Assembly: GCA_001689405.1 (NCBI GenBank)
Contig: LUJO01000039.1
Location: forward strand, 1-57,909
Direction of reading: 5' to 3'
Length of the DNA: 57,909 nt
From: Candidatus Homeothermus arabinoxylanisolvens
GTDB taxonomy: Bacteria > Bacteroidota > Bacteroidia > Bacteroidales > Muribaculaceae
The notes beneath the pieces are model-generated. The model saw only the letters and a program-made list of their open reading frames with translations. It did not search any database and was not told the origin of the DNA. Below are positions 1 through 8,888 of the stretch, one piece after another (the stretch's first letter is position 1; the number at the start of each line of letters is the position of its first letter). The position numbers and the translations under genes were made by a program.

Positions 1-534
1 GGCGGTTACAACCGACTGATCGACGGACTTCTTGATGGCGTAGAGGTAAAACTCGACACCGACTTCTTCGCCGACCGCGCGCATTGGGAGTCAATGGCCG
101 ACCGGATTGTGTTTACCGGCAAAATCGACGAGTTTTACGGCTACCGCTTCGGCAAGCTCCAGTACCGCACCGTGCGCTTCGAGACGGAGACTCTTGACGA
201 GGCCAACCATCAGGGCAACGCTGTGGTCAACTACACCTCGTCCGACGTGCCCTACACCCGCATCATCGAGCACAAGCACTTCGAGACATTCGGGGGCGCC
301 GTCTACGACAACCCCAAGACGGTCATCTCGCGCGAATACTCCACCGAGTGGCGCGAAGGCATGGAGCCGTTCTATCCCGTCAACGACGCCCGCAACCAAG
401 CCGTCTACGAGCAATACCGCGCCCTCGCTACGCAAGAGCCCCGCGTAATCTTCGGCGGCCGCCTCGCCGAATACAAGTATTACGACATGGCTCCCATCAT
501 CGCCCAAGTCCTACGATTATTTCAGAAAGTCTGA
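1..534 (+). CDS. glf: UDP-galactopyranose mutase, C-terminal part (5' end outside window)
   Basis: The frame is open from base 1 and ends in TGA, giving the last 177 residues of a protein that is normally about 370-380 residues long, so roughly the N-terminal half is off the left edge. Visible hallmarks of the Glf family are the stretch NYTSSDVPYTRIIEHKHFE and the FAD-contacting C-terminal motif GGRLAEYKYYDM. The enzyme interconverts UDP-galactopyranose and UDP-galactofuranose in the cytoplasm using reduced FAD, supplying the Galf donor. The gene is clearly GC-richer than the following genes. The next gene resembles a galactofuranosyltransferase, which supports the call. The internal ATG at 94 is only a methionine of this protein, not the start. 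Confidence 0.95.
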   Translation, partial: GGYNRLIDGLLDGVEVKLDTDFFADRAHWESMADRIVFTGKIDEFYGYRFGKLQYRTVRFETETLDEANHQGNAVVNYTSSDVPYTRIIEHKHFETFGGAVYDNPKTVISREYSTEWREGMEPFYPVNDARNQAVYEQYRALATQEPRVIFGGRLAEYKYYDMAPIIAQVLRLFQKV

Positions 535-556
535 CAAGATAAATTAATCGTGTCAG
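531..556 (+). terminator. hairpin at the end of glf
   Basis: The arms CTGACA and TGTCAG overlap and follow the glf stop codon. An inner GAT/ATC pair closes a six-base loop. A T-rich run lies about 20 bases downstream but not directly after the stem, so termination is plausible but not certain. Confidence 0.35.
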
Positions 557-704
557 TCGCTATTTAAGTTGGATTACTCTTTTTTACGTGTTGTTTTTCT
601 AAATTCAAATGGAGTGAACACATATTAGCAAAATATAATAATTACATAATATCCCCTGAACATTTATTTTACAGTCATAACCAGATTACAATAATTTTAG
701 CCCA

Positions 705-1727
705 ATGATAAAATATTATACTCAAATATATATTCTTGCCAAGCATGCAGGAGTAAAACCACAGACTGATTTTGGTAAAATATTAACTTCACTTGGGGCA
801 AAACCATTAGCATTATCCAATAAAATTGTTACAAATCGATTGTTGTATTATATACTCAATTTCTTTAATTGGATAATTTCGTGGCTATTTATGCCATCTA
901 ATAAGATTGTGGTGCTTCAATATCCCGTGCAAAGAGGATTGGCAACAATTTTTAAGAGAGCGAAACGTAAAAATAATAAAGTTATAGTTATTGTGCATGA
1001 TCTAAATGAGATAAGGACTGCTATTAAAGATAAATATCAATTTATATTAGAAGATTCTGATGCTCTAATTCTTCACACACCTCAAATGGCAGAATGGGCA
1101 AAAAAACGCTATAACATTAAAGGAGATGTAATCATCTTAAATATATTTGATTATTTATTGCCTAAAAATACTGATGAAATTCATCCTAAGAGTAAGTCTG
1201 ATACTTATAAAATAGCTTTTTGCGGTAATTTGGCAAAGGCAGAATTTATTGAGAAGCTAAATCTTCCGGATAACATTGAACTTATATTATATGGCATAAA
1301 CTGTACCGAGAAAATGAAACATATAAAAGGCATAAAATACATGGGAGCTGTTTTGCCGGATGAATTACCAGATTTAATTCAAGAATGTGATTTCGGTCTT
1401 GTTTGGGATGGAACAGACGTTAATCAATGTTCCGGAAATATGGGCAGGTATCTTTGTTATAATGCACCATTTAAATTATCCTTATATCTTGCTTCCGGAC
1501 TGCCTGTAATTATATGGAATAAAATGGGAGTTGCAGATTATTTAAATAAAATTGGAGTTTCAATCTCTTTAAACTCTTTAGAAGAACTATCATCGTTAAT
1601 CTCATCTATGGAATTAAGTAAATATAGCGAATTGCAAAATGCGGCAAATGAGTGCAAAAAAAAAATAGTCAGTGGTAATATGGGCATTATTGCATTAACA
1701 AAGGCCATAGAAAAGGTTTCTAATTAA
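705..1727 (+). CDS. probable galactofuranosyltransferase (Gtf3/WbbI-like GT-B fold)
   Basis: The protein has 340 residues and no signal peptide, with a hydrophobic patch near residues 46-62 that could touch the membrane. The region IVIVHDLNEIR and the C-terminal half (FGLVWDG near residue 230, then PFKLSLYLASGLPVIIWNKMGVADYL) match the pattern of bacterial beta-1,6-galactofuranosyltransferases and Gtf3-type enzymes, where the C-terminal domain binds the nucleotide sugar. Its position directly after glf makes UDP-Galf the likely donor; acceptor and linkage cannot be read. It starts at ATG after a 170 bp AT-rich gap. The coding sequence is much AT-richer than glf, as is usual for exchangeable surface-glycan genes. 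A run of ten A lies near its 3' end. An alternative is another GT-B transferase with a different donor. Confidence 0.75.
   Translation: MIKYYTQIYILAKHAGVKPQTDFGKILTSLGAKPLALSNKIVTNRLLYYILNFFNWIISWLFMPSNKIVVLQYPVQRGLATIFKRAKRKNNKVIVIVHDLNEIRTAIKDKYQFILEDSDALILHTPQMAEWAKKRYNIKGDVIILNIFDYLLPKNTDEIHPKSKSDTYKIAFCGNLAKAEFIEKLNLPDNIELILYGINCTEKMKHIKGIKYMGAVLPDELPDLIQECDFGLVWDGTDVNQCSGNMGRYLCYNAPFKLSLYLASGLPVIIWNKMGVADYLNKIGVSISLNSLEELSSLISSMELSKYSELQNAANECKKKIVSGNMGIIALTKAIEKVSN
1656..1665 (+). repeat. poly-A tract (A10) inside the glycosyltransferase gene
   Basis: Ten consecutive A encode three lysines (CKKKIV) about 20 codons before the stop. Loss or gain of one base would replace the last residues only. 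In a 30% GC gene such a run could arise by chance. Confidence 0.5.
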
Positions 1728-1747
1728 TCTTAGAGTGGTTTTGATTT

Positions 1748-1780
1748 GTCATCGGATATATAAATATTTTATCAGATGAC
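1748..1780 (+). terminator. hairpin in the gap before the polymerase gene
   Basis: The arms GTCATC-g-GATA and TATC-a-GATGAC pair with one mismatch around an AT loop. No T tract follows. It may be a weak or partial terminator, or an RNA processing site. Confidence 0.3.
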
Positions 1781-1895
1781 TGAATCATCATTACATCTTT
1801 GTTTTATGCTTTAGAGTATATTACAAAATTATCTCTTGCTGATTTATACAAAATCTTATTAATCAAAATCTGAGGTATTGTATCCAATATTGGCT

Positions 1896-3230
1896 ATGGA
1901 ACATATTGGTAATCGCGTATGTACAATTCGAAGGAATAATGTTATATTATTGATTAGTATAACTACAGCTATATTATTCTTATATGGTGCTGAAAATGTT
2001 ATTTCATATAGTTACACTTTATTTATATTCTCGCTAATTAATCTCTTATTTCCCAAGTCACTAAGATACTATAATTTTATTTCCTTTGAAATTTATTTAT
2101 TTATTGCTATTATAATATTTACAATTCAATATATTGAATTGCCAATGTATATGGGATTGTCCGGCCCGGAAGGTGGAATTGGAACTGACGATATCAGATA
2201 TTATGAAAAGATAACTGATGTTCCATTAAAAGTTTCGTCTACAGCAGGATGGATTGAAGCGTTTTCGTTCTCTAATTTTCTCAGATTCATTTATCCATTT
2301 AGGGTTGTTTCACCATTAAATATTATTATTTTAAATGTAATAGGGACTGCCTTCTGTCCTTCTTTAACGTACTTATTAGCGCAATGCTTACATAATAATC
2401 AAAAAGTCGCAAAAAATGCTGCAATTTTAGTTTTAATTTGTCCATCGATTTGGTCAAATGGATTAATTATAATGCGCGATATTTGGACGGTATCATTAAC
2501 TTTAACAATATTCATCTTAGTTTTAAAGGGTAAATACATTGCAGCACTATTACCCGCCATTTTGTTAGTATATTTGAGATTCGGTTCTGTAATTTTCGTT
2601 ATTTTAGGCATAATTATAATCTTAAAATATACTATTTTTGATAAGTCAATATTTAGGAAAATAATCTTTTGGGTTAGTCTATGTATTGTATGTGCTATAA
2701 TTATCGCCAGCCTGTCTTATATTATTGACCTGACTGGAGGCAAATTAGAGTCTTCTTTCTTTAGAGAATCATTTATAAACCAGTTAATCCGCGAAGATGA
2801 AAATGGAATCATAACTCGTATAGCACAACTTCCAACTATAATTAGGACTCCGTTATTACTATTGTTTTTTTTCTTTACGCCCTTTCTTAAGTTTAAAGCA
2901 TATACTTTTGGAATATTCAATATCCGTACAATATTTGATACATTCTTAACTCCAATTTGGTTACTACTTGTCTGGAAGTACATTTTTAAATCTATTTACA
3001 TAGCATTTAATGGCATTAAGCAACTAAAGATAGTGGTCTGGATTTCCATTTTTATGGCATTGGCTTTATCAATAGTATCATTACAAGTGAGACATAAAGT
3101 TATTATGATGCCCATTTTAGCTATAATGGCTGCAATAGGAATGAATGAGAAAAAGACTAAATACGACCAAATTTTTAATCTGCTTGCCATCGTAATTATA
3201 ATTTTTGAGTTTCTTTTTGCGCTTAGATAG
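1896..3230 (+). CDS. Wzy-like oligosaccharide repeat-unit polymerase / EpsG-type membrane protein
   Basis: About 444 residues, very hydrophobic, with roughly ten to twelve predicted membrane segments and one long loop early in the protein (after PMYMGLSGPEGGIGTDDIRYYEK). Such proteins in glycan clusters polymerise lipid-linked repeat units at the outer face of the inner membrane. Sequence is poorly conserved in this family, so the call rests on topology, size and neighbours. The frame also opens at a TTG (1878) with GAGGT directly beside it; I prefer the ATG at 1896, since TTG starts are rare. The next gene follows after 8 bases. AT-rich like its neighbours. A T8 run lies at 2875-2882. No flippase (Wzx) gene is in view, so the partner should lie left of the window. 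Confidence 0.7.
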   Translation: MEHIGNRVCTIRRNNVILLISITTAILFLYGAENVISYSYTLFIFSLINLLFPKSLRYYNFISFEIYLFIAIIIFTIQYIELPMYMGLSGPEGGIGTDDIRYYEKITDVPLKVSSTAGWIEAFSFSNFLRFIYPFRVVSPLNIIILNVIGTAFCPSLTYLLAQCLHNNQKVAKNAAILVLICPSIWSNGLIIMRDIWTVSLTLTIFILVLKGKYIAALLPAILLVYLRFGSVIFVILGIIIILKYTIFDKSIFRKIIFWVSLCIVCAIIIASLSYIIDLTGGKLESSFFRESFINQLIREDENGIITRIAQLPTIIRTPLLLLFFFFTPFLKFKAYTFGIFNIRTIFDTFLTPIWLLLVWKYIFKSIYIAFNGIKQLKIVVWISIFMALALSIVSLQVRHKVIMMPILAIMAAIGMNEKKTKYDQIFNLLAIVIIIFEFLFALR

Positions 3231-3238
3231 GGTTTAAA

Positions 3239-3781
3239 ATGATACAAACAAAAACTGACTTAAAAGACTATTTGAATAATGATTTTTCAAGATATCCGTT
3301 ACTCAGACTACCATTTATTATAAGATGGCTTATCAAAGATGAGCAGACTCGTGTCAAGCATTATATATGGGTGATGCGACATGCCGAGTATGCGGTTAAT
3401 ACTGGAAGTTTTACGCGGCACCTATGGGTGTTATGGCATAAAAGGCTGTCTAATATTTATCGTGTATATATCAATCTTAATTCATGTGGAAAGGGACTGA
3501 GAATTATACATATAGGCGGCGGGATTTATTTAAATGCCAATAAGGTGGGTGTCAACTTTACTATTACGACAGGAGTGGTCATCGGTAAAAAAGGAACAAA
3601 TGAACATCGTCCGGTGATAGGTGATAATGTGAATTTCACACTCGGAGCCAAAGCATACGGAAAGATATTTATAGGAGACAATAGTATAGTCGCTCCTAAT
3701 ACAGTAGTAATCAAGGATGTCCCGCCGAATTCAATTGTAAGTGGTGTTCCGGGTCGAATCATTAAAACGATTAATCAGTGA
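3239..3781 (+). CDS. serine acetyltransferase-like hexapeptide acyltransferase
   Basis: 180 residues. The C-terminal two thirds carry left-handed beta-helix hexapeptide repeats (VNFTITTGVVIG, PVIGDNVNFTLGAKAYGKIFIGDNSIVAPNTVV), ending in the family's VSGVPGRII tail. This is the CysE/WbbJ-type O-acetyltransferase fold, using acetyl-CoA. In a glycan operon it most likely acetylates a sugar of the repeat unit, not serine. The helical N-terminal domain typical of true CysE is short here. It starts at ATG 8 bases after the polymerase gene, and its TGA shares a base with the next ATG (TGATG), so translation is probably coupled. Confidence 0.85.
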   Translation: MIQTKTDLKDYLNNDFSRYPLLRLPFIIRWLIKDEQTRVKHYIWVMRHAEYAVNTGSFTRHLWVLWHKRLSNIYRVYINLNSCGKGLRIIHIGGGIYLNANKVGVNFTITTGVVIGKKGTNEHRPVIGDNVNFTLGAKAYGKIFIGDNSIVAPNTVVIKDVPPNSIVSGVPGRIIKTINQ

Positions 3782-4947
3782 TGCCAAAATTATTGTTTGA
3801 CGGGACTGCCATGCAGTCAGACCAACGAGCTACATTCCACGGTGGTGGGGAGTATGCCAAATTTATTTTAAGAGCTGCTATATCATGCGGTTATGTGTTT
3901 GATGTGGCTTTGAACCCTAATCTTTTTCTTGATCCTGAGACTATGGCGGTTATTGACAACTCAGGTAAAAAAATAGTTAATGTCAGGACTAAAGCAGAAT
4001 TATATTCTGTGCTTGACTCAGGCATTTATGATATATTTTATTCTGCATTGCCCTACAAATATTATGATTATAGCTCAAAGGCCCGCTTTATAGGTGTAAT
4101 TCACGGACTACGTTCATTGGAGATTGTTTGGGACAAATATAAACATAAGTATTATGCTTCATCTTTAAAAAGAATTGTCGGATGGTGTATAGCTCGGAGC
4201 TCTATAATTAAAAACGAATTGAGAAGACGTCAGTGGAAAAAACTTGCACAACTGATTAATGTTCATAACAGTATGTTTATTACCGTATCTAATCATACGA
4301 AATATGCAATACTTAATTTCTTCCCGGAAATTCAGGCAAGACGCATCCACGTATTTTATTCTCCTTTCGATACGCTGCAGAAAGATAACGACAATAAAGA
4401 GGAAACTACTTGTGGTGTGACCCCTTTTTTTTTGCTTGTAAGTGGGAATCGATTTGAAAAAAATACCTATAGGGCAATAAAGGCTTTTGACAAACTATTG
4501 GATAATAATTTATTGTCCGGCTTCGAAGTTGTTGTGACGGGGGCCGAAAATCTTCCATTTGCTGATGAAATAAAGCATAAAGATAGATTTAAGCTGCTGC
4601 CTTATGTGACAACCGAACGTTTACGCGAATTATATTCTAATGCTTTTTGTTTTGTGTATCCGTCTTTGAATGAAGGATTCGGATATCCTCCAATTTTGGC
4701 CATGTCGGTTAATACTCCGGTAATAGCATCTTCAGCGACTAGCATACCGGAAGTTTGTGGAAACGCAGCTCTTTACTTTTCTCCTGAAAATATGGATGAC
4801 TTGTGCAATAGAATCCTACATATTGTTGATGATGAGGAAAAGCGTGCAGAGTTAATCGCATTGGGTAAAGAGAGAGTTCGGTTTCTGCAAAAAAAGCAAT
4901 CTGCTGATATTTCAAAATATATTGGATTGATATTTGACACTCACTGA
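3781..4947 (+). CDS. glycosyltransferase, family 4/1-like (GT-B)
   Basis: 388 residues. The C-terminal nucleotide-sugar-binding domain shows the E-x7-E pattern of GT4 enzymes: NEGFGYPPILAMSVNTPVIASSATSIPEVCGNAALYF. It is cytoplasmic or membrane-associated, adding one sugar to the lipid-linked repeat unit; donor and linkage cannot be inferred. The start is taken at the ATG overlapping the previous stop codon; a GTG one codon upstream is also open. A run of nine T (4425-4433) lies mid-gene within TPFFLLV. Confidence 0.85.
   Translation: MPKLLFDGTAMQSDQRATFHGGGEYAKFILRAAISCGYVFDVALNPNLFLDPETMAVIDNSGKKIVNVRTKAELYSVLDSGIYDIFYSALPYKYYDYSSKARFIGVIHGLRSLEIVWDKYKHKYYASSLKRIVGWCIARSSIIKNELRRRQWKKLAQLINVHNSMFITVSNHTKYAILNFFPEIQARRIHVFYSPFDTLQKDNDNKEETTCGVTPFFLLVSGNRFEKNTYRAIKAFDKLLDNNLLSGFEVVVTGAENLPFADEIKHKDRFKLLPYVTTERLRELYSNAFCFVYPSLNEGFGYPPILAMSVNTPVIASSATSIPEVCGNAALYFSPENMDDLCNRILHIVDDEEKRAELIALGKERVRFLQKKQSADISKYIGLIFDTH
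4425..4433 (+). repeat. poly-T tract (T9) inside a glycosyltransferase gene
   Basis: Nine consecutive T encode the phenylalanines of TPFFLLV in the middle of the protein. A one-base slip would truncate the enzyme before its donor-binding motif. In AT-rich DNA this could be chance. Confidence 0.5.
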
Positions 4948-4983
4948 AATTTATATAATGCCTATATCAACATTAACCTCCCG

Positions 4984-6117
4984 ATGATTCTATTTTTTTG
5001 CATTCCGGATGAAGTTGAATATGACGGAGAATCATACTTCAGCAATCCTATATCTGTAATGTTAAACAGATATGCCCGATCCGAAGATAAAGTTATTTGT
5101 GTCGCTCCGGTAAAGCGTGTAGATAAAGGTGCTTCTGACAAGATATGCAATGGTTCTGTTGAGTTCCAGTTTATAGATAAGATGAATTCATTTAATTCAT
5201 TGTTGAATTGGAATGTATTTAAGACGCGGCTTAAAACAATTATTGAAAAATGTGATGCTTGTATTATACATGTACACTCATCATTTGTCAGTAATCTTGC
5301 GTTTGAGATTGCTCATCAGCAGCATAAACCGACTTTGACTGTGGTTTGTGGCTGTCCTTGGGATGCTTTATGGAACTATAGTTTAAAAGGCAAGCTGTTG
5401 GCTCCGTTTGCATATCTTTGGCTCAAACGAGTACAGCGAAGAGCTCAATATTCAATATATGTTACGTCTAAATTTTTACAGGACAGATATCCAACGTGCG
5501 GGCGGCAGATAAATTGCAGCAACGTAGAACTTATCACCTCTCAAATTGACTTGGAAACTCGCTATACAACCATTTTATCGAGGCGACGTTTCCGAGTAGC
5601 CACTATAGCAGCCGTCGATGTTAAATATAAGGGGCAACAATACATCATTAAAGCTTTAAAGAAACTAAGGGACGAGGGGCTTGAATTTGAATACTATATA
5701 GTCGGTTCCGGCAATCCTTCATATTTAAAACGATTGGCAAAAAAATATCAGGTTGAGGATTTGGTTTTCTTCACTGGGCCGATTAAACATAGCGAAATAT
5801 TCCAATTTTTAGATGACATTGACATATATGCTCAACCAAGCAAGCAAGAAGGGCTTCCAAGAGCGGTCATAGAGGCCATGAGCAGAGGCTGTTTATGTAT
5901 TGGATCCAAAATTGCCGGCATTCCGGAATTAATTGAACCAGAGTTCTTGTTTAGGGCCGGAGATATATCACAGATAGTTGGTATTCTGAAGAATATAGAT
6001 AATAATGTATTAAAAGAACAGGCAAGGAAGAATGTAATAAAGGCTAAACAATATTCTAAGTCCGTTTTGGATGAGCGGCGGACTCGCTTCTTAAATGAAT
6101 TCAAGAATGGTATTTAG
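4984..6117 (+). CDS. glycosyltransferase, GT4-like (GT-B)
   Basis: 377 residues. The C-terminal half holds RVATIAAVDVKYKGQQYIIKA (start of the donor domain) and the E-x7-E region SKQEGLPRAVIEAMSRGCLCIGSKIAGIPELI. It transfers one sugar during repeat-unit assembly at the inner face of the cytoplasmic membrane. It begins 36 bases after the previous gene at ATG and ends at TAG. Composition is AT-rich as in the neighbours. Acceptor and donor are unknown. Confidence 0.85.
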   Translation: MILFFCIPDEVEYDGESYFSNPISVMLNRYARSEDKVICVAPVKRVDKGASDKICNGSVEFQFIDKMNSFNSLLNWNVFKTRLKTIIEKCDACIIHVHSSFVSNLAFEIAHQQHKPTLTVVCGCPWDALWNYSLKGKLLAPFAYLWLKRVQRRAQYSIYVTSKFLQDRYPTCGRQINCSNVELITSQIDLETRYTTILSRRRFRVATIAAVDVKYKGQQYIIKALKKLRDEGLEFEYYIVGSGNPSYLKRLAKKYQVEDLVFFTGPIKHSEIFQFLDDIDIYAQPSKQEGLPRAVIEAMSRGCLCIGSKIAGIPELIEPEFLFRAGDISQIVGILKNIDNNVLKEQARKNVIKAKQYSKSVLDERRTRFLNEFKNGI

Positions 6118-6164
6118 GGTCTATTTAGAAAAATTTATATACGAGAAAAATAAGATTTTAAATT

Positions 6165-6686
6165 GTGAAATCGGTAAAATCAAGGTATATGGATATAATG
6201 AAATTTTGTCAAAAAAATATATTAGGAAGATTCCTTCAAGGTTTAGTACAGCATTATAATCATGACAAATATTGGAGGAGAAGATATATTGTAACGAATC
6301 CGGATAATACCGCTCATATCCTGATTAAATTATTCTATCTCTGGTACATAAAACGATGTGACGCATTCAATAATTGTTCATTTGGGACTAACTTAAATTC
6401 CGGAGCATTCTTTGCCGAGCCTCCATGTCTTCCCCATGGACCTAATGGAATTGTTGTTGGGCATGATGTGTCTGTCGGTGCTGGATGTGTTGTGTATCAG
6501 CAAGTTACTGTTATGCAGGGGGGGGGTAAAATAGGAGACAATGTTCTCTTGGGTGCGGGAAGTAAGGTGCTTCCTGCAGTAAATATCGGAAATAATGTAA
6601 AGGTCGGGGCTAATTGTGTGGTCGTTGAAGATATTCCTGACAACGCAACGGTTGTTCTTCCAAAGCCTCGAATTATCAATAGGTAA
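6165..6686 (+). CDS. serine acetyltransferase-like hexapeptide acyltransferase
   Basis: 173 residues from a GTG start; ATG codons at 6189 and 6198 are alternative starts and the first is quite likely the real one. The C-terminal half carries the hexapeptide beta-helix with the CysE-type motif GPNGIVVGHDVSVGAGCVVYQQVTV and the turn VGANCVVVEDIPDNATVV. It probably acetylates a sugar of the glycan. It is the second acyltransferase of the cluster and is not a duplicate of the first, since the N-terminal regions are unrelated by eye. A G9 tract (6518-6526) lies inside the catalytic helix, in MQGGGKIGDN, and is striking in an AT-rich gene. A one-base slip would abolish the C-terminal half. Confidence 0.85.
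   Translation: MKSVKSRYMDIMKFCQKNILGRFLQGLVQHYNHDKYWRRRYIVTNPDNTAHILIKLFYLWYIKRCDAFNNCSFGTNLNSGAFFAEPPCLPHGPNGIVVGHDVSVGAGCVVYQQVTVMQGGGKIGDNVLLGAGSKVLPAVNIGNNVKVGANCVVVEDIPDNATVVLPKPRIINR
6518..6526 (+). repeat. poly-G tract (G9) inside the acyltransferase gene
   Basis: Nine consecutive G in a roughly 38% GC gene encode the glycines of QGGGK. G homopolymers of this length are classical slipped-strand sites. Confidence 0.6.
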
Positions 6687-6697
6687 ATTTATTTTAA

Positions 6698-7819
6698 ATG
6701 AAAATTCTTCATATTGGTAAATTCTATTCGCCAATCGAGGGTGGAATTGAATCAATTAATCATGTCGTTGTCGAAGCATTGACGGGCGCTCAACAAAGAA
6801 TAATTTCGTTTAACAATAAAAATTATTCAGTGGATGAGGATGTTGAAAATATCCCCGTCGTAAGAGCATCGTCACAAGGCATATTGGCAAGTCAACCGTT
6901 ATCGTTTAAATATTTCCGCGAGTTGAAGCGCTCGATAAAACTATTTGATCCGGATATAATACATTTTCATTATCCTAATCCTTTGGGCGCGATATATTTA
7001 TTATTGTCAATAAGAAAACATAATAAACTCATTGTTCATTGGCACAGTGATGTTGTTGCACAACGAATCATGAAGCCGTTTATACGTCCTGTTGAAAATA
7101 AGTTGCTTAGACGCTCCAACGTCGTTATTGCCACAAGTCCGGCTTATATCGATGCTTCCGATAATCTCAGACCGTTTAAGGATAAGACTGTTGTTATACC
7201 TTGCTCGATAGATGAAGATAAGTTTAAACTAAAGTCTGCTGACGAGCCTTACATACGGGAAATACGAGAGAAATATGGTAACAAACCAATAGTGTTTTTC
7301 GTGGGCAGGCATGTAGAGTACAAGGGTATACGCTACTTGCTTGATGCTGAAAGGATGGTGAAACACGATTGTGTATTTGTAATAGCGGGAAGCGGGCCTT
7401 TGACTAATGAATTACAAGCAACATATGCTTCTGACAGGATATATTGGTTAGGGCGAATTAGCAATGATGTTATGCGTAGGTACCTTTATGCGGCTTCTGT
7501 TTTTGCGTTTCCTTCAATCACGCGAAATGAAGCATTTGGGGTCGCTTTGGCTGAGGCCATGTATTGTAAGTGTGCGCCGGTGACATTTACAATTGGAGGA
7601 TCAGGGGTAAACTGGGTATCATTAGGTGGCAAAACCGGTATTGAAGTTCGTAATAGCGACTCCGCCTTATTTGCCTCTGCTATTGATGAGTTGCTTTCCG
7701 ACCCTGAGAAAATGGCCGAGTTGTCTGATAATGCTCATGACCGAGTTGAAAATAAATTTACTAAATCAAGAGTGGCATCACAATACATAAGTTTGTATGA
7801 CCAACTTTATAACGAATAA
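6698..7819 (+). CDS. glycosyltransferase, GT4-like (GT-B)
   Basis: 373 residues. The N-terminus MKILHIGKFYSPIEGGIES has the acceptor-domain glycine loop of GT4 enzymes. The donor domain begins at PIVFFVGRHVEYKGIRYLLDA, and the catalytic E-x7-E region is NEAFGVALAEAMYCKCAPVTF. The following GVNWVSLGGKTGIEV is typical of this group. It adds one sugar to the repeat unit; specificity is unknown. It lies 11 bases after the acyltransferase and 15 before the epimerase gene, in one operon. Confidence 0.87.
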   Translation: MKILHIGKFYSPIEGGIESINHVVVEALTGAQQRIISFNNKNYSVDEDVENIPVVRASSQGILASQPLSFKYFRELKRSIKLFDPDIIHFHYPNPLGAIYLLLSIRKHNKLIVHWHSDVVAQRIMKPFIRPVENKLLRRSNVVIATSPAYIDASDNLRPFKDKTVVIPCSIDEDKFKLKSADEPYIREIREKYGNKPIVFFVGRHVEYKGIRYLLDAERMVKHDCVFVIAGSGPLTNELQATYASDRIYWLGRISNDVMRRYLYAASVFAFPSITRNEAFGVALAEAMYCKCAPVTFTIGGSGVNWVSLGGKTGIEVRNSDSALFASAIDELLSDPEKMAELSDNAHDRVENKFTKSRVASQYISLYDQLYNE

Positions 7820-7834
7820 TATAGCGGTATAATT

Positions 7835-8887
7835 ATGAAAATACTTGTTACTGGCGCTGCCGGATTTATTGGTGCGGCTGTAAGCGCTTGTCTTATTGAA
7901 AAAGGGCACAAAGTAATCGGTCTTGATAATCTGAATGACTATTATGATGTAGAATTAAAATATGGCCGTCTTTCCCGATTGGGAATAGAAAAGGATGCCG
8001 TAGCATGGTACAAGTTTGCGGAATCTACACTTTATAAAGAGTTTAGTTTCATACGCATGAATTTGGAGGATACGCAGGCAATGCAGATGCTGTTTGCTAA
8101 TGGCGGATTTGATGCTGTTATAAATCTTGCCGCGCAGGCGGGAGTACGCTACTCAATAACCAATCCTCATGCTTACATAGAGAGCAATGTCGACGGGTTT
8201 ATAAACGTGCTTGAAGGTTGTCGTGATAACAGGGTGAAGCATCTTGTGTACGCATCATCTTCAAGTGTATATGGTCTTAACGGGCAGGTGCCATTTTCGG
8301 AGCATCATGGGATTGCTCATCCGGTAAGCCTTTATGCCGCCACTAAGAAGTCCAATGAATTAATGGCTCATGCTTACTCTAAATTGTATGGCATCCCGAC
8401 TACCGGATTACGATTTTTTACTGTTTACGGACCATGGGGTCGTCCGGATATGTCTCCGTTTCTGTTTATAGATGCTATTCTTCATGACCAACCGATCAAG
8501 GTATTCAACAATGGTGATATGCTTCGTGATTTTACTTATATTGATGATATTGTAGAAGGTGTATCACGTATTGTAGACATTATACCCGAGGGTAACCTTG
8601 ATTGGGATGAGGAAAATCCGGATCCCGCAACGTCACCGGCACCTTATAGAATTTATAATATAGGGAATCAGCAGCCAACAAAGTTAATGGACTATATATC
8701 CTGTATAGAAACAGCTATCGGTCGTGAGGCGCGAAAAGAATTTCTTCCGATGCAGCCGGGTGACGTATACCAAACATATGCTGACTCTTCGGCTTTGGCC
8801 GATACTACCGGCTTTAAGCCCTGTACTCCTTTACAGAACGGGATTGAGCGGACAGTTGGTTGGTTTAAAGAATATTATAAACTTTAA
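7835..8887 (+). CDS. NAD-dependent epimerase, probable UDP-glucuronate 4-epimerase
   Basis: 350 residues, an extended short-chain dehydrogenase. The Rossmann motif GAAGFIGAAV is at residues 7-16, followed by the LDNLNDYYDVELKYGRL segment that is diagnostic for UDP-glucuronate 4-epimerases (CapI/GalE-like). The catalytic triad is the serine in ASSSSVYG and the YAATK tyrosine and lysine. It would convert UDP-GlcA to UDP-GalA in the cytoplasm. The next gene, one base downstream, makes UDP-GlcA, so the two form a two-step pathway feeding the glycan. Start ATG, no overlap. Confidence 0.9.
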   Translation: MKILVTGAAGFIGAAVSACLIEKGHKVIGLDNLNDYYDVELKYGRLSRLGIEKDAVAWYKFAESTLYKEFSFIRMNLEDTQAMQMLFANGGFDAVINLAAQAGVRYSITNPHAYIESNVDGFINVLEGCRDNRVKHLVYASSSSVYGLNGQVPFSEHHGIAHPVSLYAATKKSNELMAHAYSKLYGIPTTGLRFFTVYGPWGRPDMSPFLFIDAILHDQPIKVFNNGDMLRDFTYIDDIVEGVSRIVDIIPEGNLDWDEENPDPATSPAPYRIYNIGNQQPTKLMDYISCIETAIGREARKEFLPMQPGDVYQTYADSSALADTTGFKPCTPLQNGIERTVGWFKEYYKL

Positions 8888-8888
8888 T

